From Bacillus salipaludis (GTDB lineage: Bacteria > Bacillota > Bacilli > Bacillales_B > DSM-18226), in contig NZ_SMYO01000010.1 in NCBI RefSeq assembly GCF_004358205.1, forward strand, positions 166,457-230,456: DNA of 64,000 nt, written 5' to 3'. Below, piece after piece: positions 44,310 through 53,014 of the stretch; the first letter of the stretch is position 1; each line of letters begins with the position of its first letter. A program made the translations under genes and the position numbers. The notes beneath the pieces were generated by a model that had not been told where the DNA came from, made no database searches, and saw nothing but the letters and a program-made list of their open reading frames with translations.

Positions 44310-44621
44310 TTAATTGTCGGAGATTCCTTTGCCGCCTATGGGTAAAATTTCCGTTGCCTCAATACCAGCAATAAGTGTTTTGGCCCGCTCAATCATTGCT
44401 TTTGACCCTTCTAATAATAGTGATCTTTTGTGGGCTTCCGCATTTGTCCAAACCTCTGTAACCCATATTACTTCCGGCTCACTTTTTGATTTATTGACGA
44501 TATAGATTTCACACTCATCAAGACTTTTCATAGCTTCTGCTGCGTTTAACAATATTTGTAACAATTCAGTACTTTTCCCCTGGATTGCAGCAAACTTAAC
44601 ATACATACCATATTTATCCAT
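44310..44621 (-). CDS. Putative quinol monooxygenase (ABM domain)
   Basis: 103 aa. A single antibiotic-biosynthesis-monooxygenase ferredoxin-like fold: 'YGMYVKFAAIQGKSTELLQI', 'CEIYIVNKS', 'VWVTEVWTNAEAHKRSL' (the first V reads I in the sequence). Such small dimers oxidise quinols, or degrade heme in a minority. ATG at 44621 follows GGGAGG; a TTG start at 44636 lies ahead of that site. It is monocistronic. Confidence 0.8.
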   Translation of the reverse strand: MDKYGMYVKFAAIQGKSTELLQILLNAAEAMKSLDECEIYIVNKSKSEPEVIWVTEVWTNAEAHKRSLLLEGSKAMIERAKTLIAGIEATEILPIGGKGISDN

Positions 44622-44691
44622 AATTTCCTCCCTCAAAAATATCTGATATAAGTATGGTCAAACATCGTTATATTGAATACAAGTTCTTCAT

Positions 44692-44721
44692 GAAAAAACC
44701 GAACTCCTGTTGGAATTCGGT
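44692..44721 (-). terminator. Terminator after pdaA
   Basis: ACCGAA-T-TCC pairs with GGA-G-TTCGGT around AACA, then TTTTTTC on the reverse strand. It stands between pdaA and the ABM gene. Confidence 0.85.
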
Positions 44722-44729
44722 ATTTGGTC

Positions 44730-45491
44730 TTATTTTTTATAGTCATCAAGACTTTTGAATTTATACCCTTTGTTTTTTAAATCCTTAATCACTTTTTCTA
44801 ATGCATCCGCATTATCTTTTGAAACGGTGTGTAAAAGCATGACACAGCCCGGATGAATTTGTTTCATGATATTATCGTACGCATATTGCGCACCTTTTTG
44901 CTGATTAACATTCCAATCCACATAAGCGAGTGACCAGAATACATGGGTATATCCCGCTTCTTTGGCAACTTTCATCGTTCTCTCACTAAAGACACCTCTA
45001 GGCGGACGTAAATATTTCATTTCTTTTTGACCAGTTAATTCCTTTGTTTTGATCTTAACGGTATCCAGTTCCTCTTTGATTTTCGCATCATTGATGGTTG
45101 TCATATCGGGATGATGCCAGGAATGATTGCCGACAATATGACCTTCTTCCACCATTCTTTTGACGAGATCAGGCTGGGAGGTTAGGTAATGACCAGTGAC
45201 AAAAAATGTTGCTGGTACCTTTTCTTTTTTCAGGACATCGAGAATTTTCGATGTGTAGCCATTTTCATAGCCGTTATCAAAGGTTAGGTATAAGGTCTTT
45301 TTTTGAGGATCCCCTTTATAAAAGGCCCCGTACTTGGCAAGAAGTTGATCGTACAGTGCCCCAGCCTCCGGCGGCTGTTCATTCACAGCTTTTTTGAAGC
45401 CCCAATGAATCGGTTGATTCGAAACAGCTCCATATGTAACACTTGGAACGAGCATCAACAGCATCCCAAGCATCGGCAAGATCTTTTTCAT
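44730..45491 (-). CDS. pdaA: Delta-lactam-biosynthetic peptidoglycan N-deacetylase (PdaA)
   Basis: 253 aa. Signal peptide 'ILPMLGMLLMLVPSVTYGAV'. The NodB deacetylase core has 'TLYLTFDNGYENGYTSKIL' (Asp pair region), the metal His in 'GNHSWHHPDM', 'RPPRGVFSERT' and 'MLLHTVS'. PdaA deacetylates N-acetylmuramic acid in spore cortex so muramic delta-lactam can form, which germination needs. The N-terminal 'NQPIHWGFKKAVNEQPPEAG' is typical of PdaA. ATG at 45491 follows GGGGG; the frame extends upstream without a site. Confidence 0.94.
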   Translation of the reverse strand: MKKILPMLGMLLMLVPSVTYGAVSNQPIHWGFKKAVNEQPPEAGALYDQLLAKYGAFYKGDPQKKTLYLTFDNGYENGYTSKILDVLKKEKVPATFFVTGHYLTSQPDLVKRMVEEGHIVGNHSWHHPDMTTINDAKIKEELDTVKIKTKELTGQKEMKYLRPPRGVFSERTMKVAKEAGYTHVFWSLAYVDWNVNQQKGAQYAYDNIMKQIHPGCVMLLHTVSKDNADALEKVIKDLKNKGYKFKSLDDYKK

Positions 45492-45553
45492 CCATGTTCC
45501 CCCTATTTTGTTTTTTTTAGTGTTTGTTTTAAAAGGGAAAACATAATTGGAAC

Positions 45554-46519
45554 TTATAGGAAGGATTTTGGTTGGTGATAGATACGGCCTTTGTTGGTAC
45601 CGGAATGCGGGAAATTCAAATGAGAAAATAAGTAAGCTGCGGCTCTTGGGGATGGCAGTTGAAGAAACCAGCATAATTCAGCATTGGTTATTAACGGTTT
45701 TATCAGGAGGAAAAAGTCATAAATAGCCGGAAGATGAGCATCTTTAGAAATAGAGTCACAGGAAGGACATTCCCAATTTCTCCCCTTATAATGCAAGGGA
45801 ATATAAAGACATTTAGGACATTGTACACCAGTTATAATTTCACTTATATCAATATTGTACATTAAAAGTATGTCACTTTTAAGAGGAGTATTTTTCACTA
45901 AAATTTGTCTCTTAATTTTTCCCATTGCCTTCAAGTCAAGACATTCTTTTTTGAAATACTTATCTAGCTCTCCTATTTTCATTAAAAGATTTTCGGCCTT
46001 ACACACTTTCTTTTCTGCTTCAATATATCCAGCGCTTATATGTAAACTGGCTTTTGGATTTGTGAAACATACAAGATGATCCAGGGGGACTAAGGGTAAT
46101 TGATTCTTCTCAAACCAGTAATTTAGCAAAATTTTATGACGGGAAACTTGAGAAAGAGGATTTGAATATACCTTTTTATTTTCATTCACCTCTTGAGTCA
46201 GTTGATGCCTTTCTAAAACAAGCGAACCAGAATAGTTTTTACTATCAATAATTAAGCCGAATTTTTCAGAAAGGAGGAAAGCATCAATTTGGAAGTAGGA
46301 ATCTCCATGTGGGAGGCGAATATCGTGGAAAATATGGTACCTTTTTGGTGGAAGCAAGCTTAAAAAATAGTGTAAATTCTTTTCTCCTCGATACCCTGAC
46401 CTCAAATTGATAAGTTTTTCTTCAACATAGACTCTACTGGGATGATTTTTAACAATTCTTCGTTCAAGAGCCTCATGCTGCTCTAATAATATTGGTTTTA
46501 TTAGATCTTTTTCAAACAA
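45554..46519 (-). CDS. NERD-domain protein with a C-terminal zinc ribbon
   Basis: 321 aa. The nuclease-related (NERD) core is 'RGEKNLHYFLSLLPPKRYHI' and 'QIDAFLLSEKFGLIIDSKNY', keeping the acidic and Lys positions of the nuclease-like fold. A CxxC...CxxC ribbon ('VQCPKCLYIPLHY', 'WECPSCDSIS') follows, then a helical tail. TTG at 46519 lies 8 bases after AAGGAG. NERD proteins may process or bind DNA; function here is unknown. Sequence suggests B. subtilis YfjR-region neighbours but not a known homolog. Confidence 0.8.
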   Translation of the reverse strand: MFEKDLIKPILLEQHEALERRIVKNHPSRVYVEEKLINLRSGYRGEKNLHYFLSLLPPKRYHIFHDIRLPHGDSYFQIDAFLLSEKFGLIIDSKNYSGSLVLERHQLTQEVNENKKVYSNPLSQVSRHKILLNYWFEKNQLPLVPLDHLVCFTNPKASLHISAGYIEAEKKVCKAENLLMKIGELDKYFKKECLDLKAMGKIKRQILVKNTPLKSDILLMYNIDISEIITGVQCPKCLYIPLHYKGRNWECPSCDSISKDAHLPAIYDFFLLIKPLITNAELCWFLQLPSPRAAAYLFSHLNFPHSGTNKGRIYHQPKSFL

Positions 46520-46611
46520 AATTATCACTCCTTTGTCTTTTGAGTATTATTTTATCGAAATTTGACGTAATTTTTGTTTAAGAATTAGACGATTTTTTGA
46601 AGATTTTATTT

Positions 46612-46750
46612 TATCAACACATTTTTCACAGATATCAACACAGTTTTGAGATATATCAACACAAAATCGCCGGATATCAACACACTTTTAAAAGATATCG
46701 ACACATTTCCATGATATATCAACACATTTTGGCCGGATATCAACAAATCA
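46612..46750. repeat. 21-bp tandem repeat array, about seven copies
   Basis: Units start at 46612, 46633, 46654, 46675, 46696, 46717 and 46738. Each begins TATCAACACA (TATCGACACA in copy 5, TATCAACAAA in copy 7), followed by 11 variable bases. The period is a multiple of three, so both strands stay open and give heptad-like peptides; no ribosome binding site supports translation. It lies between the NERD and fumarase genes. Confidence 0.9.
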
Positions 46751-46754
46751 CACC

Positions 46755-46784
46755 AAAAAAGGGACAAGCGCAAGCGCCCGTCCC
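46755..46784 (-). terminator. Terminator after fumarase
   Basis: GGGAC-GGCGC pairs with GCGC-TGTCCC, then TTTTTT on the reverse strand. Confidence 0.85.
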
Positions 46785-46797
46785 CCAAACTACACAA

Positions 46798-48342
46798 TTA
46801 TTTAAAAACCGGTTCCTTAAACTGAGCCAATTTTTCCAATGAAGACTTATCCACATCAGCATGCAAGCTGTTTCCGTGAGAGTCCATTGTTACAACAGCA
46901 GTGAACCCTTCAACACGTAAATGCCACATCGCTTCTGGAATACCAAATTCCATAAGGTCAACGCCTTCAACAGACTTAATACAATCAGCATAATACTGAG
47001 CCGCGCCACCGATTGCATTTAAGTACACGCCGCCATGTTCTTCTAATGCTGCCAAAGTTTTTGGACCCATACCGCCTTTACCGATAACAGCACGAATACC
47101 GAACTTCTTCATGATATCGCCTTGGTAAGGCTCCTCACGAATACTTGTTGTTGGGCCAGCAGCCTTCACATGCCACTCACCTGCTTCGTCTTTTTGCATA
47201 ACAGGACCGCAGTGATAAATGACTTGTCCATTTAAATCAACTGGTGCATCGTGATCCATTAAATGTTTGTGAATCGCATCACGGCCTGTGTACATCATTC
47301 CCGTAATTTGAACCACGTCACCAACCTTCAAATCGCGAATTTGATCTTCAGTGATTGGTGCTGTTAACGTAATTACGTCTTCAGATTTAGCGGCAGCCGT
47401 TTCCTTTTCCGCCTCAGCCTGAGCAAAATCAATGAATTCTCCATCTTGATACATCCACTCATTGATTTCCCCTGTTTCAGGATTTACCGCAACACCCATG
47501 CGGCGGAATGCCCAACAGTTATAAGCAACAGAAACATAGAAGCTGGCAGGAATACGGTTCATCACTCCGATTTTACAACCTAGAAGAGTTGCCTCGCCGC
47601 CGAAGCCCATTGTACCAATACCAAGTTTATTTGCATTTTCCATTACATACTCTTCTAATTTACGAAGATCTTCGTTCGGATTTACATCTTCAACTGAACG
47701 GAATAACTGTTCTTTAGCTAAATCATAGCCAGAAGAACGGTCGCCGCCGATACCAACGCCAATGAAGCCGGCGCTGCAGCCTTGTCCTTGTGCTTGGTAA
47801 ACAGAATGCATGATGCATTTGCGGATACCGTCAAGGTCACGACCGGCACGGCCTAGGCCTTCAAGTTCGCATGGAAGGCTATATTGAATATTTTTATTTT
47901 CACAGCCGCCGCCCTTTAAGATCAAGCGCACATCAATATAATCCTTTTCCCATTGGTCAAACTTGATGACTGGTAATCCTGCACCAAGATTGTCACCACT
48001 GTTTTTACCCGTTAAGGAATCAACAGAGTTTGGACGTAATTTTGCTTCTTTTGTTGCTAAAACAATCGCATTGCGAATCGCTTCTTTTAATTCTAGTTGG
48101 TTCACCCCAACTGGAGTTTTAATTTTAAAGGTAGGAAGACCTGTATCTTGGCAAATTGGTGAAACTTGATCATCTGCCATTTTAATGTTGTTTGTAATCG
48201 TTGCAAGGCTCATTGCCGCACTTGTGCCGGCATTTTCCTGTTCCTTGGCAGCTTTAACTGCACGGCGAACGTCTTTTGGAAGTTTCGTAGAAGTTTCTAC
48301 AACCAGCTTGTACATGCTTTCTTGAAATTTTTCAATATTCAA
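46798..48342 (-). CDS. Class I fumarate hydratase (iron-sulfur)
   Basis: 514 aa with alpha- and beta-type domains in one chain, as in FumA/FumB. Iron-sulfur ligands lie in 'SPICQDTGLPTF', 'LKGGGCENKN' and 'GQGCSAGFIGVGIGGDR'. The beta part has 'AGPTTSIREEPYQGDIMKKF' and 'IGKGGMGPKTL'. It interconverts fumarate and malate. TTG at 48342 is the favoured start because GGGG lies 8 bases upstream; the open frame runs to 48408. B. subtilis carries class II fumarase instead, so this oxygen-sensitive form is a difference from that relative. Confidence 0.93.
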   Translation of the reverse strand: MNIEKFQESMYKLVVETSTKLPKDVRRAVKAAKEQENAGTSAAMSLATITNNIKMADDQVSPICQDTGLPTFKIKTPVGVNQLELKEAIRNAIVLATKEAKLRPNSVDSLTGKNSGDNLGAGLPVIKFDQWEKDYIDVRLILKGGGCENKNIQYSLPCELEGLGRAGRDLDGIRKCIMHSVYQAQGQGCSAGFIGVGIGGDRSSGYDLAKEQLFRSVEDVNPNEDLRKLEEYVMENANKLGIGTMGFGGEATLLGCKIGVMNRIPASFYVSVAYNCWAFRRMGVAVNPETGEINEWMYQDGEFIDFAQAEAEKETAAAKSEDVITLTAPITEDQIRDLKVGDVVQITGMMYTGRDAIHKHLMDHDAPVDLNGQVIYHCGPVMQKDEAGEWHVKAAGPTTSIREEPYQGDIMKKFGIRAVIGKGGMGPKTLAALEEHGGVYLNAIGGAAQYYADCIKSVEGVDLMEFGIPEAMWHLRVEGFTAVVTMDSHGNSLHADVDKSSLEKLAQFKEPVFK

Positions 48343-48501
48343 TTCGAGTACCCCTTTCCCTTTGTCCCACTGATTTATCTTTTTTAATTTTATAACTATT
48401 CGACGCACTCCATTATACTCCTATACGCCTAAGAATTAAAGAATAAGCTTGAAATCGGTTACTTGGTATTATGAGGTAAATCGCTTAAAAACCATATAAA
48501 A

Positions 48502-48527
48502 ATGAGTCTGCTATTAAACAGACTCAT
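48502..48527 (-). terminator. Terminator overlapping the end of the SE1561-like gene
   Basis: ATGAGTCTG pairs exactly with CAGACTCAT, then TTTTTAT on the reverse strand. Confidence 0.85.
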
Positions 48528-48711
48528 TCGTTTCACGATTATTGAATTCTCGGCATTTTGATTCCATATCATCAAGCATGGAAAGTAAGCGGTCAATATC
48601 CTCAAGGTCCGTATCTTCCGGATCAATTGCATCTAATACATCAAGGAACATATTTAATCGTTGTTTTAAAAAGGTCACTTGCAGATTTTTATCTTGTACA
48701 GGATTACCCAT
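48514..48711 (-). CDS. SE1561-family small protein (YfjT-like)
   Basis: 65 aa, helical and acidic: 'MGNPVQDKNLQVTFLKQRLN', 'MFLDVLDAIDPEDTDLEDID', 'RLLSMLDDMESKCREF'. This pattern is conserved in a small Bacillales/Staphylococcus family with unknown role. AAGGAG precedes the ATG. Position beside pdaA-region genes agrees with YfjT of B. subtilis (context inference). Confidence 0.8.
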   Translation of the reverse strand: MGNPVQDKNLQVTFLKQRLNMFLDVLDAIDPEDTDLEDIDRLLSMLDDMESKCREFNNRETNESV

Positions 48712-48752
48712 ATATTTTTCTCTCCTTTAATGAACGTTTATATCCCGCATTA

Positions 48753-48877
48753 ACGGGCAGTAAGCCCCCTTTTAAAGACTTAAGTACCCTTTAAAAAATA
48801 AGTGGGGCAACTGCCCGTAAAAGCCCGATTGGTTCAACTAACAATCAGTGGGGGATGGAAAACTCCCCCACTGATTG
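48753..48877. repeat. Large structured intergenic element (two strong hairpins)
   Basis: ACGGGCAGT (48753-48761) pairs with ACTGCCCGT (48810-48818), with inner GCCCC/GGGGC and TTTTAAAG/CTTTAAAA pairs. A second hairpin, CAATCAGTGGGGGA (48842-48855) with TCCCCCACTGATTG (48864-48877), has a 14-bp perfect stem and an 8-nt loop. Neither is followed by a T tract, so they are not terminators. From memory, similar sequences recur in Bacillus intergenic regions; only one copy is seen here. Confidence 0.7.
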
Positions 48878-48928
48878 AAGTTTCACCTTATCCTACCGAA
48901 AAAAATACAGTTTGGCAATTTTTTATAA

Positions 48929-48961
48929 AAAAGACCCCTACCGAACCAATCTGTAGGAGTC
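48929..48961 (-). terminator. Terminator after yfkD
   Basis: GAC-T-CCTA pairs with TAGG-G-GTC, followed by TTTTTTAT on the reverse strand. Confidence 0.8.
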
Positions 48962-48973
48962 TCCTGTGCTAAA

Positions 48974-49783
48974 TCAACGTGGGTGTTCAGGTGCTATGAA
49001 CCCAAAAGATACAAAATCTTGAACCGGAATCCACGCGCCAATGCCCTGAGAGGTAACATTTTTAACAACAATAAACTTTTTATTTCCTTTTAACATGAGA
49101 TAGACTTCCCCATACGTAACTTTCCCTTTTTCACTTACCCCTGGTGCATAAGCAAATAAATAGCCTAAGCGGTTAGCTGGAATGTTATAAACATGATCAT
49201 TTTTCGTTCCACCGCCAATAACCGTTTCAAACGCAAGTGGCAGGCGGGTTTTCTCCATCGCCGTGAGCAGCATCATTTTCTTAACCATTTCTGCATCCGG
49301 GATTTTAGAGGTCAAACCGCCACGGACGATTTTTTGCGATTCTTGGACATAGTGAATCTTGTAGGGTGCCTTGCCGCCACGATTATCAAAAAAGTTGGTA
49401 TTGATTTTTTGATACTCCCAATTCGGCGAGGTTTCCGTTGATTCATAGTTCAGCGGCCATTGCCCTAAATAAACGATGGCACGATAGCCAATCGCAAATG
49501 GAGTACTATTAATGCTGGACTCATTAAGCATGCGAATCAAATCAGGATTTTGAATCTTGACCTTCGAAGAGTCAATTAATTTCTTTGTCAAATCACTTGG
49601 CTGTAAAAGCGGCAAATCCTGTGTCGAATTCGGATAAGTATTTTCCTTTGAGATATTTCGAACAGAGGATGGGACAGTATATTTAACTGCCTCTCTTTTT
49701 ACCGTAGCTTTTTCAGCAAAAGCAGTTGGCAAAATTGTCATGATTAATAGCATTGACATAAGGACAGGGGCAAATTTTTTCAC
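48974..49783 (-). CDS. yfkD: YfkD-family secreted protein
   Basis: 269 aa. The N-terminal signal peptide ends near 'LPTAFAEKATVKREAV'. The mature part has 'FAIGYRAIVYLGQWPLNYES' and 'NWEYQKINTNFFDNRGGKAP', conserved in the YfkD family. Function is unknown. GTG at 49783 follows GAAAGGAG by 8 bases. Neighbours yfkE and yfkF occur in the same order near yfkD in B. subtilis, which supports the name. Confidence 0.85.
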   Translation of the reverse strand: MKKFAPVLMSMLLIMTILPTAFAEKATVKREAVKYTVPSSVRNISKENTYPNSTQDLPLLQPSDLTKKLIDSSKVKIQNPDLIRMLNESSINSTPFAIGYRAIVYLGQWPLNYESTETSPNWEYQKINTNFFDNRGGKAPYKIHYVQESQKIVRGGLTSKIPDAEMVKKMMLLTAMEKTRLPLAFETVIGGGTKNDHVYNIPANRLGYLFAYAPGVSEKGKVTYGEVYLMLKGNKKFIVVKNVTSQGIGAWIPVQDFVSFGFIAPEHPR

Positions 49784-50225
49784 TAAAAAAACTCCTTTCA
49801 ACATATCGCATTACACCGTCTGCTCATAGTTTTTTCGGAGTTCCTAAATATTATCCATTTCAAAAAATAATTTCTGGTCAAGCCTCTGAATTCCTGTTAA
49901 TTTTTGACCGTTTATAAAGAAATGATACAAAAATGTAATAATCAGAACATTTACAAAATTCTATCATTCATTTATAATAAACTTAACCTTTTAATAAAGG
50001 AGGGCAGCAATCAATCTGCTAACCAATTATCATTTAAGGAGGTTGGGATCCCCGACTTATATGAATTTTCAACACTCGTGTTTTTTTCAGGTTCGTTCTT
50101 AACTAACATGAAGGTTGGTGATTGATGGTCCCATTTAAAAGCGAGATTGATTTTAGCCTAATTTAAAAATGTCACTATAGCACATGAAGTGTGAATTACC
50201 CGTACATGAGAATTAAGTAAAAAGA
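49784..50225. other. Intergenic stretch upstream of yfkD
   Basis: It contains the yfkD promoter region, without a clear hexamer pair, and two AGGAGG-like sequences (about 50000 and 50036) not followed by a plausible frame. No gene was recognised. Confidence 0.5.
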
Positions 50226-50253
50226 AGACTCTAAGTCATTTGACTTAGAGTCT
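50226..50253 (-). terminator. Terminator downstream of yfkE (bidirectional)
   Basis: AGACTCTAAGTC pairs exactly with GACTTAGAGTCT around ATTT; the reverse strand continues TCTTTTT. Confidence 0.85.
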
Positions 50254-50309
50254 TTCCTGGCTGGTAAGAAAGTATAAGTGCAACTATGCCTCATGAACCG
50301 CCTTTAAGG

Positions 50310-50333
50310 CTCGCCAATCGGCGAGTTTTCTTT
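50310..50333 (+). terminator. Short forward-strand terminator-like hairpin
   Basis: CTCGCC and GGCGAG pair around AATC, then TTTTCTTT on the forward strand. It overlaps the end of the reverse-strand yfkE gene. Confidence 0.5.
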
Positions 50334-50334
50334 A

Positions 50335-51393
50335 TTAAAGAAGGAAAAATCCAATCCCCAATATCACATAGGCGGCGATTAAGGTCAATCCCTCGAACCA
50401 GTTGGATTCCCCATCATTGGAGATCACAACCATTAGCAAAACGGATGAGACCATTGCGATGAGTTCCTGCCAGCTAAATAAGAGCGGCATCGAGGTTTCA
50501 AAGAACAGCGAGATAATAACCAGAACAGGAAGAACAAACATCGCAACCTGTAGTGTCGAGCCGATTGCGATTTCTACTGCAATATCCATTTTATTTTTGA
50601 AAGCCATTAAAACTGCCGAAGCATGCTCTGCCGCATTTCCGACAATCGCAACGATGATAATTCCAATGAACATCTCTGTCCAGCCAAAGGATTCCGCCAC
50701 AACCTCAAAGGTATGAACAAGATGTTCAGAGATATAGGCAACCGCAACAGTGGCAATGGCTAAAACGGCAATCGCTTTTCCTTTTCCCCATTCCGGAGCC
50801 TCTTCATCATGAACGACATTTTCTGTGTCATGTTGATAAACCCCCCGATGCGTAACGAGCTTGAAAAATAGTGCAGCTAAATAAAGAATAATCAGGATAA
50901 TCGAAATTCCAACGCTTAATGTTAGTTTTTTGTCTTCATTCATGTTCATTGAAAAAACTTCTGGAATGACAAAAGCAATCATCACTGCGAACATCAAGAG
51001 TCCGGAATTATGTCGGGCATCGTAAATATTAAATTCCTGACGTTTGTATTTAAGACCGCCGACAAAAAAGGATAATCCGGCAACCAGGAGCAGATTCCCT
51101 AGTACGGAACCCGTTAGCGAGGCAAGAACAATCCCAACAAGGCCGGCCTTTAAAGAAAAGATTGAAATAATTAACTCAACTGCATTACCAAAGGTTGCAT
51201 TTAAGAGGCCGCCAATTCGTGGCCCGGCCACAATCGCTAAACTTTCAGTGGCTCTGCCCATATAGCTTGCCAGTGCAATAATCGTTAAACAATAAATAAT
51301 AAATAAAAGGATACTAGACCAATGTAATAGTGTGCCAATAATTGAAAGAGGCACTCCAATAAATGTCAAGAGCATAAATATTTTATTTGTCAC
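50335..51393 (-). CDS. yfkE: Calcium/proton exchanger of the CaCA family (YfkE/ChaA)
   Basis: 352 aa with about eleven hydrophobic segments. The two alpha repeats are evident: 'NATFGNAVELIISIFSLKAG' and 'IVAIVGNAAEHASAVLMAFK'. The conserved acids in GNAVE and GNAAE bind the cation. An acidic loop 'TENVVHDEEAPEWGKGK' lies in the middle. It exports Ca2+ in exchange for H+, as in B. subtilis YfkE. The start is GTG, six bases after GGAGGG. Confidence 0.93.
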   Translation of the reverse strand: MTNKIFMLLTFIGVPLSIIGTLLHWSSILLFIIYCLTIIALASYMGRATESLAIVAGPRIGGLLNATFGNAVELIISIFSLKAGLVGIVLASLTGSVLGNLLLVAGLSFFVGGLKYKRQEFNIYDARHNSGLLMFAVMIAFVIPEVFSMNMNEDKKLTLSVGISIILIILYLAALFFKLVTHRGVYQHDTENVVHDEEAPEWGKGKAIAVLAIATVAVAYISEHLVHTFEVVAESFGWTEMFIGIIIVAIVGNAAEHASAVLMAFKNKMDIAVEIAIGSTLQVAMFVLPVLVIISLFFETSMPLLFSWQELIAMVSSVLLMVVISNDGESNWFEGLTLIAAYVILGIGFFLL

Positions 51394-51582
51394 GGCGTTC
51401 CCTCCAAATTAAATTTTCCCACAATTTCCACTATTCCCCTGTTAAAAACCCCATCAATGAGAATACACTATTTTGCATCTTATTAAAAGTTTGGATTAAT
51501 TTTTTGCTTGCAAATACTGGATTTTCTCGTTACCATCATTTAGATACGATTATTTCAGATTAGTAAGTAAGAGGTTAATTTT

Positions 51583-52761
51583 ATGCAAAAAAATCATTTT
51601 CATTTTTCGATTTTAGTTAGTATTGTTGCCATCTCCGGGTTTTCTCAAGGAATGCTGCTGCCGCTAATTGCAGTCATCTTTGAAAAAAGTGGTGTTTCTT
51701 CCTCATTAAACGGACTAAATGCCACAGCACTTTATATTGGAATTCTCCTCGTCTCTCCTTTTATGGAGATGCCATTACGAAAGTATGGTTACAAACCGGT
51801 GATTTTAATAGGAGGAGGAATAGTCGTTGCCGCACTCGCCCTTTTTCCCGTTTGGCAATCCTTTTGGTTTTGGTTTGTTTTGCGTTTACTAATTGGAATC
51901 GGCGACCATTCGCTCCATTTTGCCACCCAAACCTGGATTACTTCTTCCTCGCCACTTCATAAACGTGGAAGAAACGTTGCCTTGTACGGATTATTTTTCG
52001 GAATTGGCTTTGCAGCTGGTCCGCTGATGACCCCATTGGTTAACATAAATAAGTCTCTTCCGTTCATCGTTTCGTCTGTCCTTTGCTTGATTGGCTGGTT
52101 CTTTTTATTGGCTCTAAAGAATGAATACCCAGAACCGGATGCAGGAATCAATTCATTGTTAAGAACGATTAAACGGTTCAGCCAAGCATTGAAATATGGC
52201 TGGGTTGCCTTTTTACCCCCCTTTTCATATGGTTTCTTAGAATCATCCTTAAACGGCAGTTTTCCCGTATATGCCTTGCGGACGGACATCAATGTAGCCA
52301 GTGTCTCCATTGTGTTATCGGGATTTGCCATCGGCAGTATCTTGACCCAACTTCCTTTAGGCATGATAAGTGACCGCTATGGACGAAGAAATGTGTTAAT
52401 CACCGTTCTATTTTTGGGATTTTTAAGTTTTACTGTCGCAAGCTTCCTAGAGCATTCCTTAATTGGCCTATTTATTTGTTTTCTTTTTTCCGGAATGGCC
52501 GTCGGTTCCACGTTCTCTCTCGGGATTAGCTTTATGACAGACCTGGTTCCAAAAAACCTTTTAGCAACAGGAAATTTGTTATGCGGAATCTTTTTCAGCC
52601 TGGGAAGCTTAAGCGGCCCAATTATTGGCGGCCTGTTTATCCAATTTTTCCAAAACGTTAATTTCTTCTATATTATTAGTACGATGCTCCTTGTTCTATC
52701 CCTGATTATTTATCTTTTTGGAAAAAGAACCGTTCCGATGCTGGAAGGCCAAAAAAATTAA
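51583..52761 (+). CDS. MFS transporter (YfkF-like)
   Basis: 392 aa with 12 hydrophobic segments. The motif 'GMISDRYGRRNVLITVLFLG' is the second MFS loop motif, and 'RLLIGIGDHSLHFATQTWIT' is a further conserved region. It starts about 190 bp after and divergent from yfkE, as in B. subtilis where the yfkF product is an MFS protein. Substrate unknown. A perfect terminator follows. Confidence 0.87.
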   Translation: MQKNHFHFSILVSIVAISGFSQGMLLPLIAVIFEKSGVSSSLNGLNATALYIGILLVSPFMEMPLRKYGYKPVILIGGGIVVAALALFPVWQSFWFWFVLRLLIGIGDHSLHFATQTWITSSSPLHKRGRNVALYGLFFGIGFAAGPLMTPLVNINKSLPFIVSSVLCLIGWFFLLALKNEYPEPDAGINSLLRTIKRFSQALKYGWVAFLPPFSYGFLESSLNGSFPVYALRTDINVASVSIVLSGFAIGSILTQLPLGMISDRYGRRNVLITVLFLGFLSFTVASFLEHSLIGLFICFLFSGMAVGSTFSLGISFMTDLVPKNLLATGNLLCGIFFSLGSLSGPIIGGLFIQFFQNVNFFYIISTMLLVLSLIIYLFGKRTVPMLEGQKN

Positions 52762-52861
52762 GGAACGAATCTTCCTATATTCACGGAGCAAATTCATATC
52801 GGACGCATAGAATATGTGGTAAAATAAAGTAAATTTAGGATATCCTTAAAAATAAGTGTTC

Positions 52862-52896
52862 GCTGTCATCATTTGATGACAGCTTTCGTGTTTTTT
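52862..52896 (+). terminator. Terminator after the YfkF-like gene
   Basis: GCTGTCATCA and TGATGACAGC pair exactly around TT, then TTTCGTGTTTTTT. Confidence 0.9.
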
Positions 52897-52940
52897 AAGG
52901 GTGCTGAGTTTGATTATTCTTCTCAATAAGAAAAGAAGAA

Positions 52941-52980
52941 AAGCCTCGAGCGAAAATTAACAACCAAGTTTAACATAGCC
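52941..52980 (+). repeat. Truncated end of the MITE-like repeat
   Basis: The end of the element at 59924-60167 recurs here: CCTCGAGCGAAAATTAACAA versus CCTGGAGCGGAAATCAACAA, then CCAAGTTTAACATAGCC versus CCAGGTTTAACAGAGCC. The rest of the element is absent. Confidence 0.75.
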
Positions 52981-53014
52981 AAAAATATTAATCCGGATTA
53001 TGGAGGGGGAAAAG

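Noticed and set aside
46597..46842. Open frames on both strands over the 21-bp array, with YQH or VLIS heptads
   Set aside because: The 21-bp period keeps every frame open in step. There is no ribosome binding site, and the frame runs into the fumarase terminator.
49904..50125. 73-codon forward frame upstream of yfkD
   Set aside because: No ribosome binding site at the start, and the amino acid pattern is typical of translated A/T-rich intergenic DNA.
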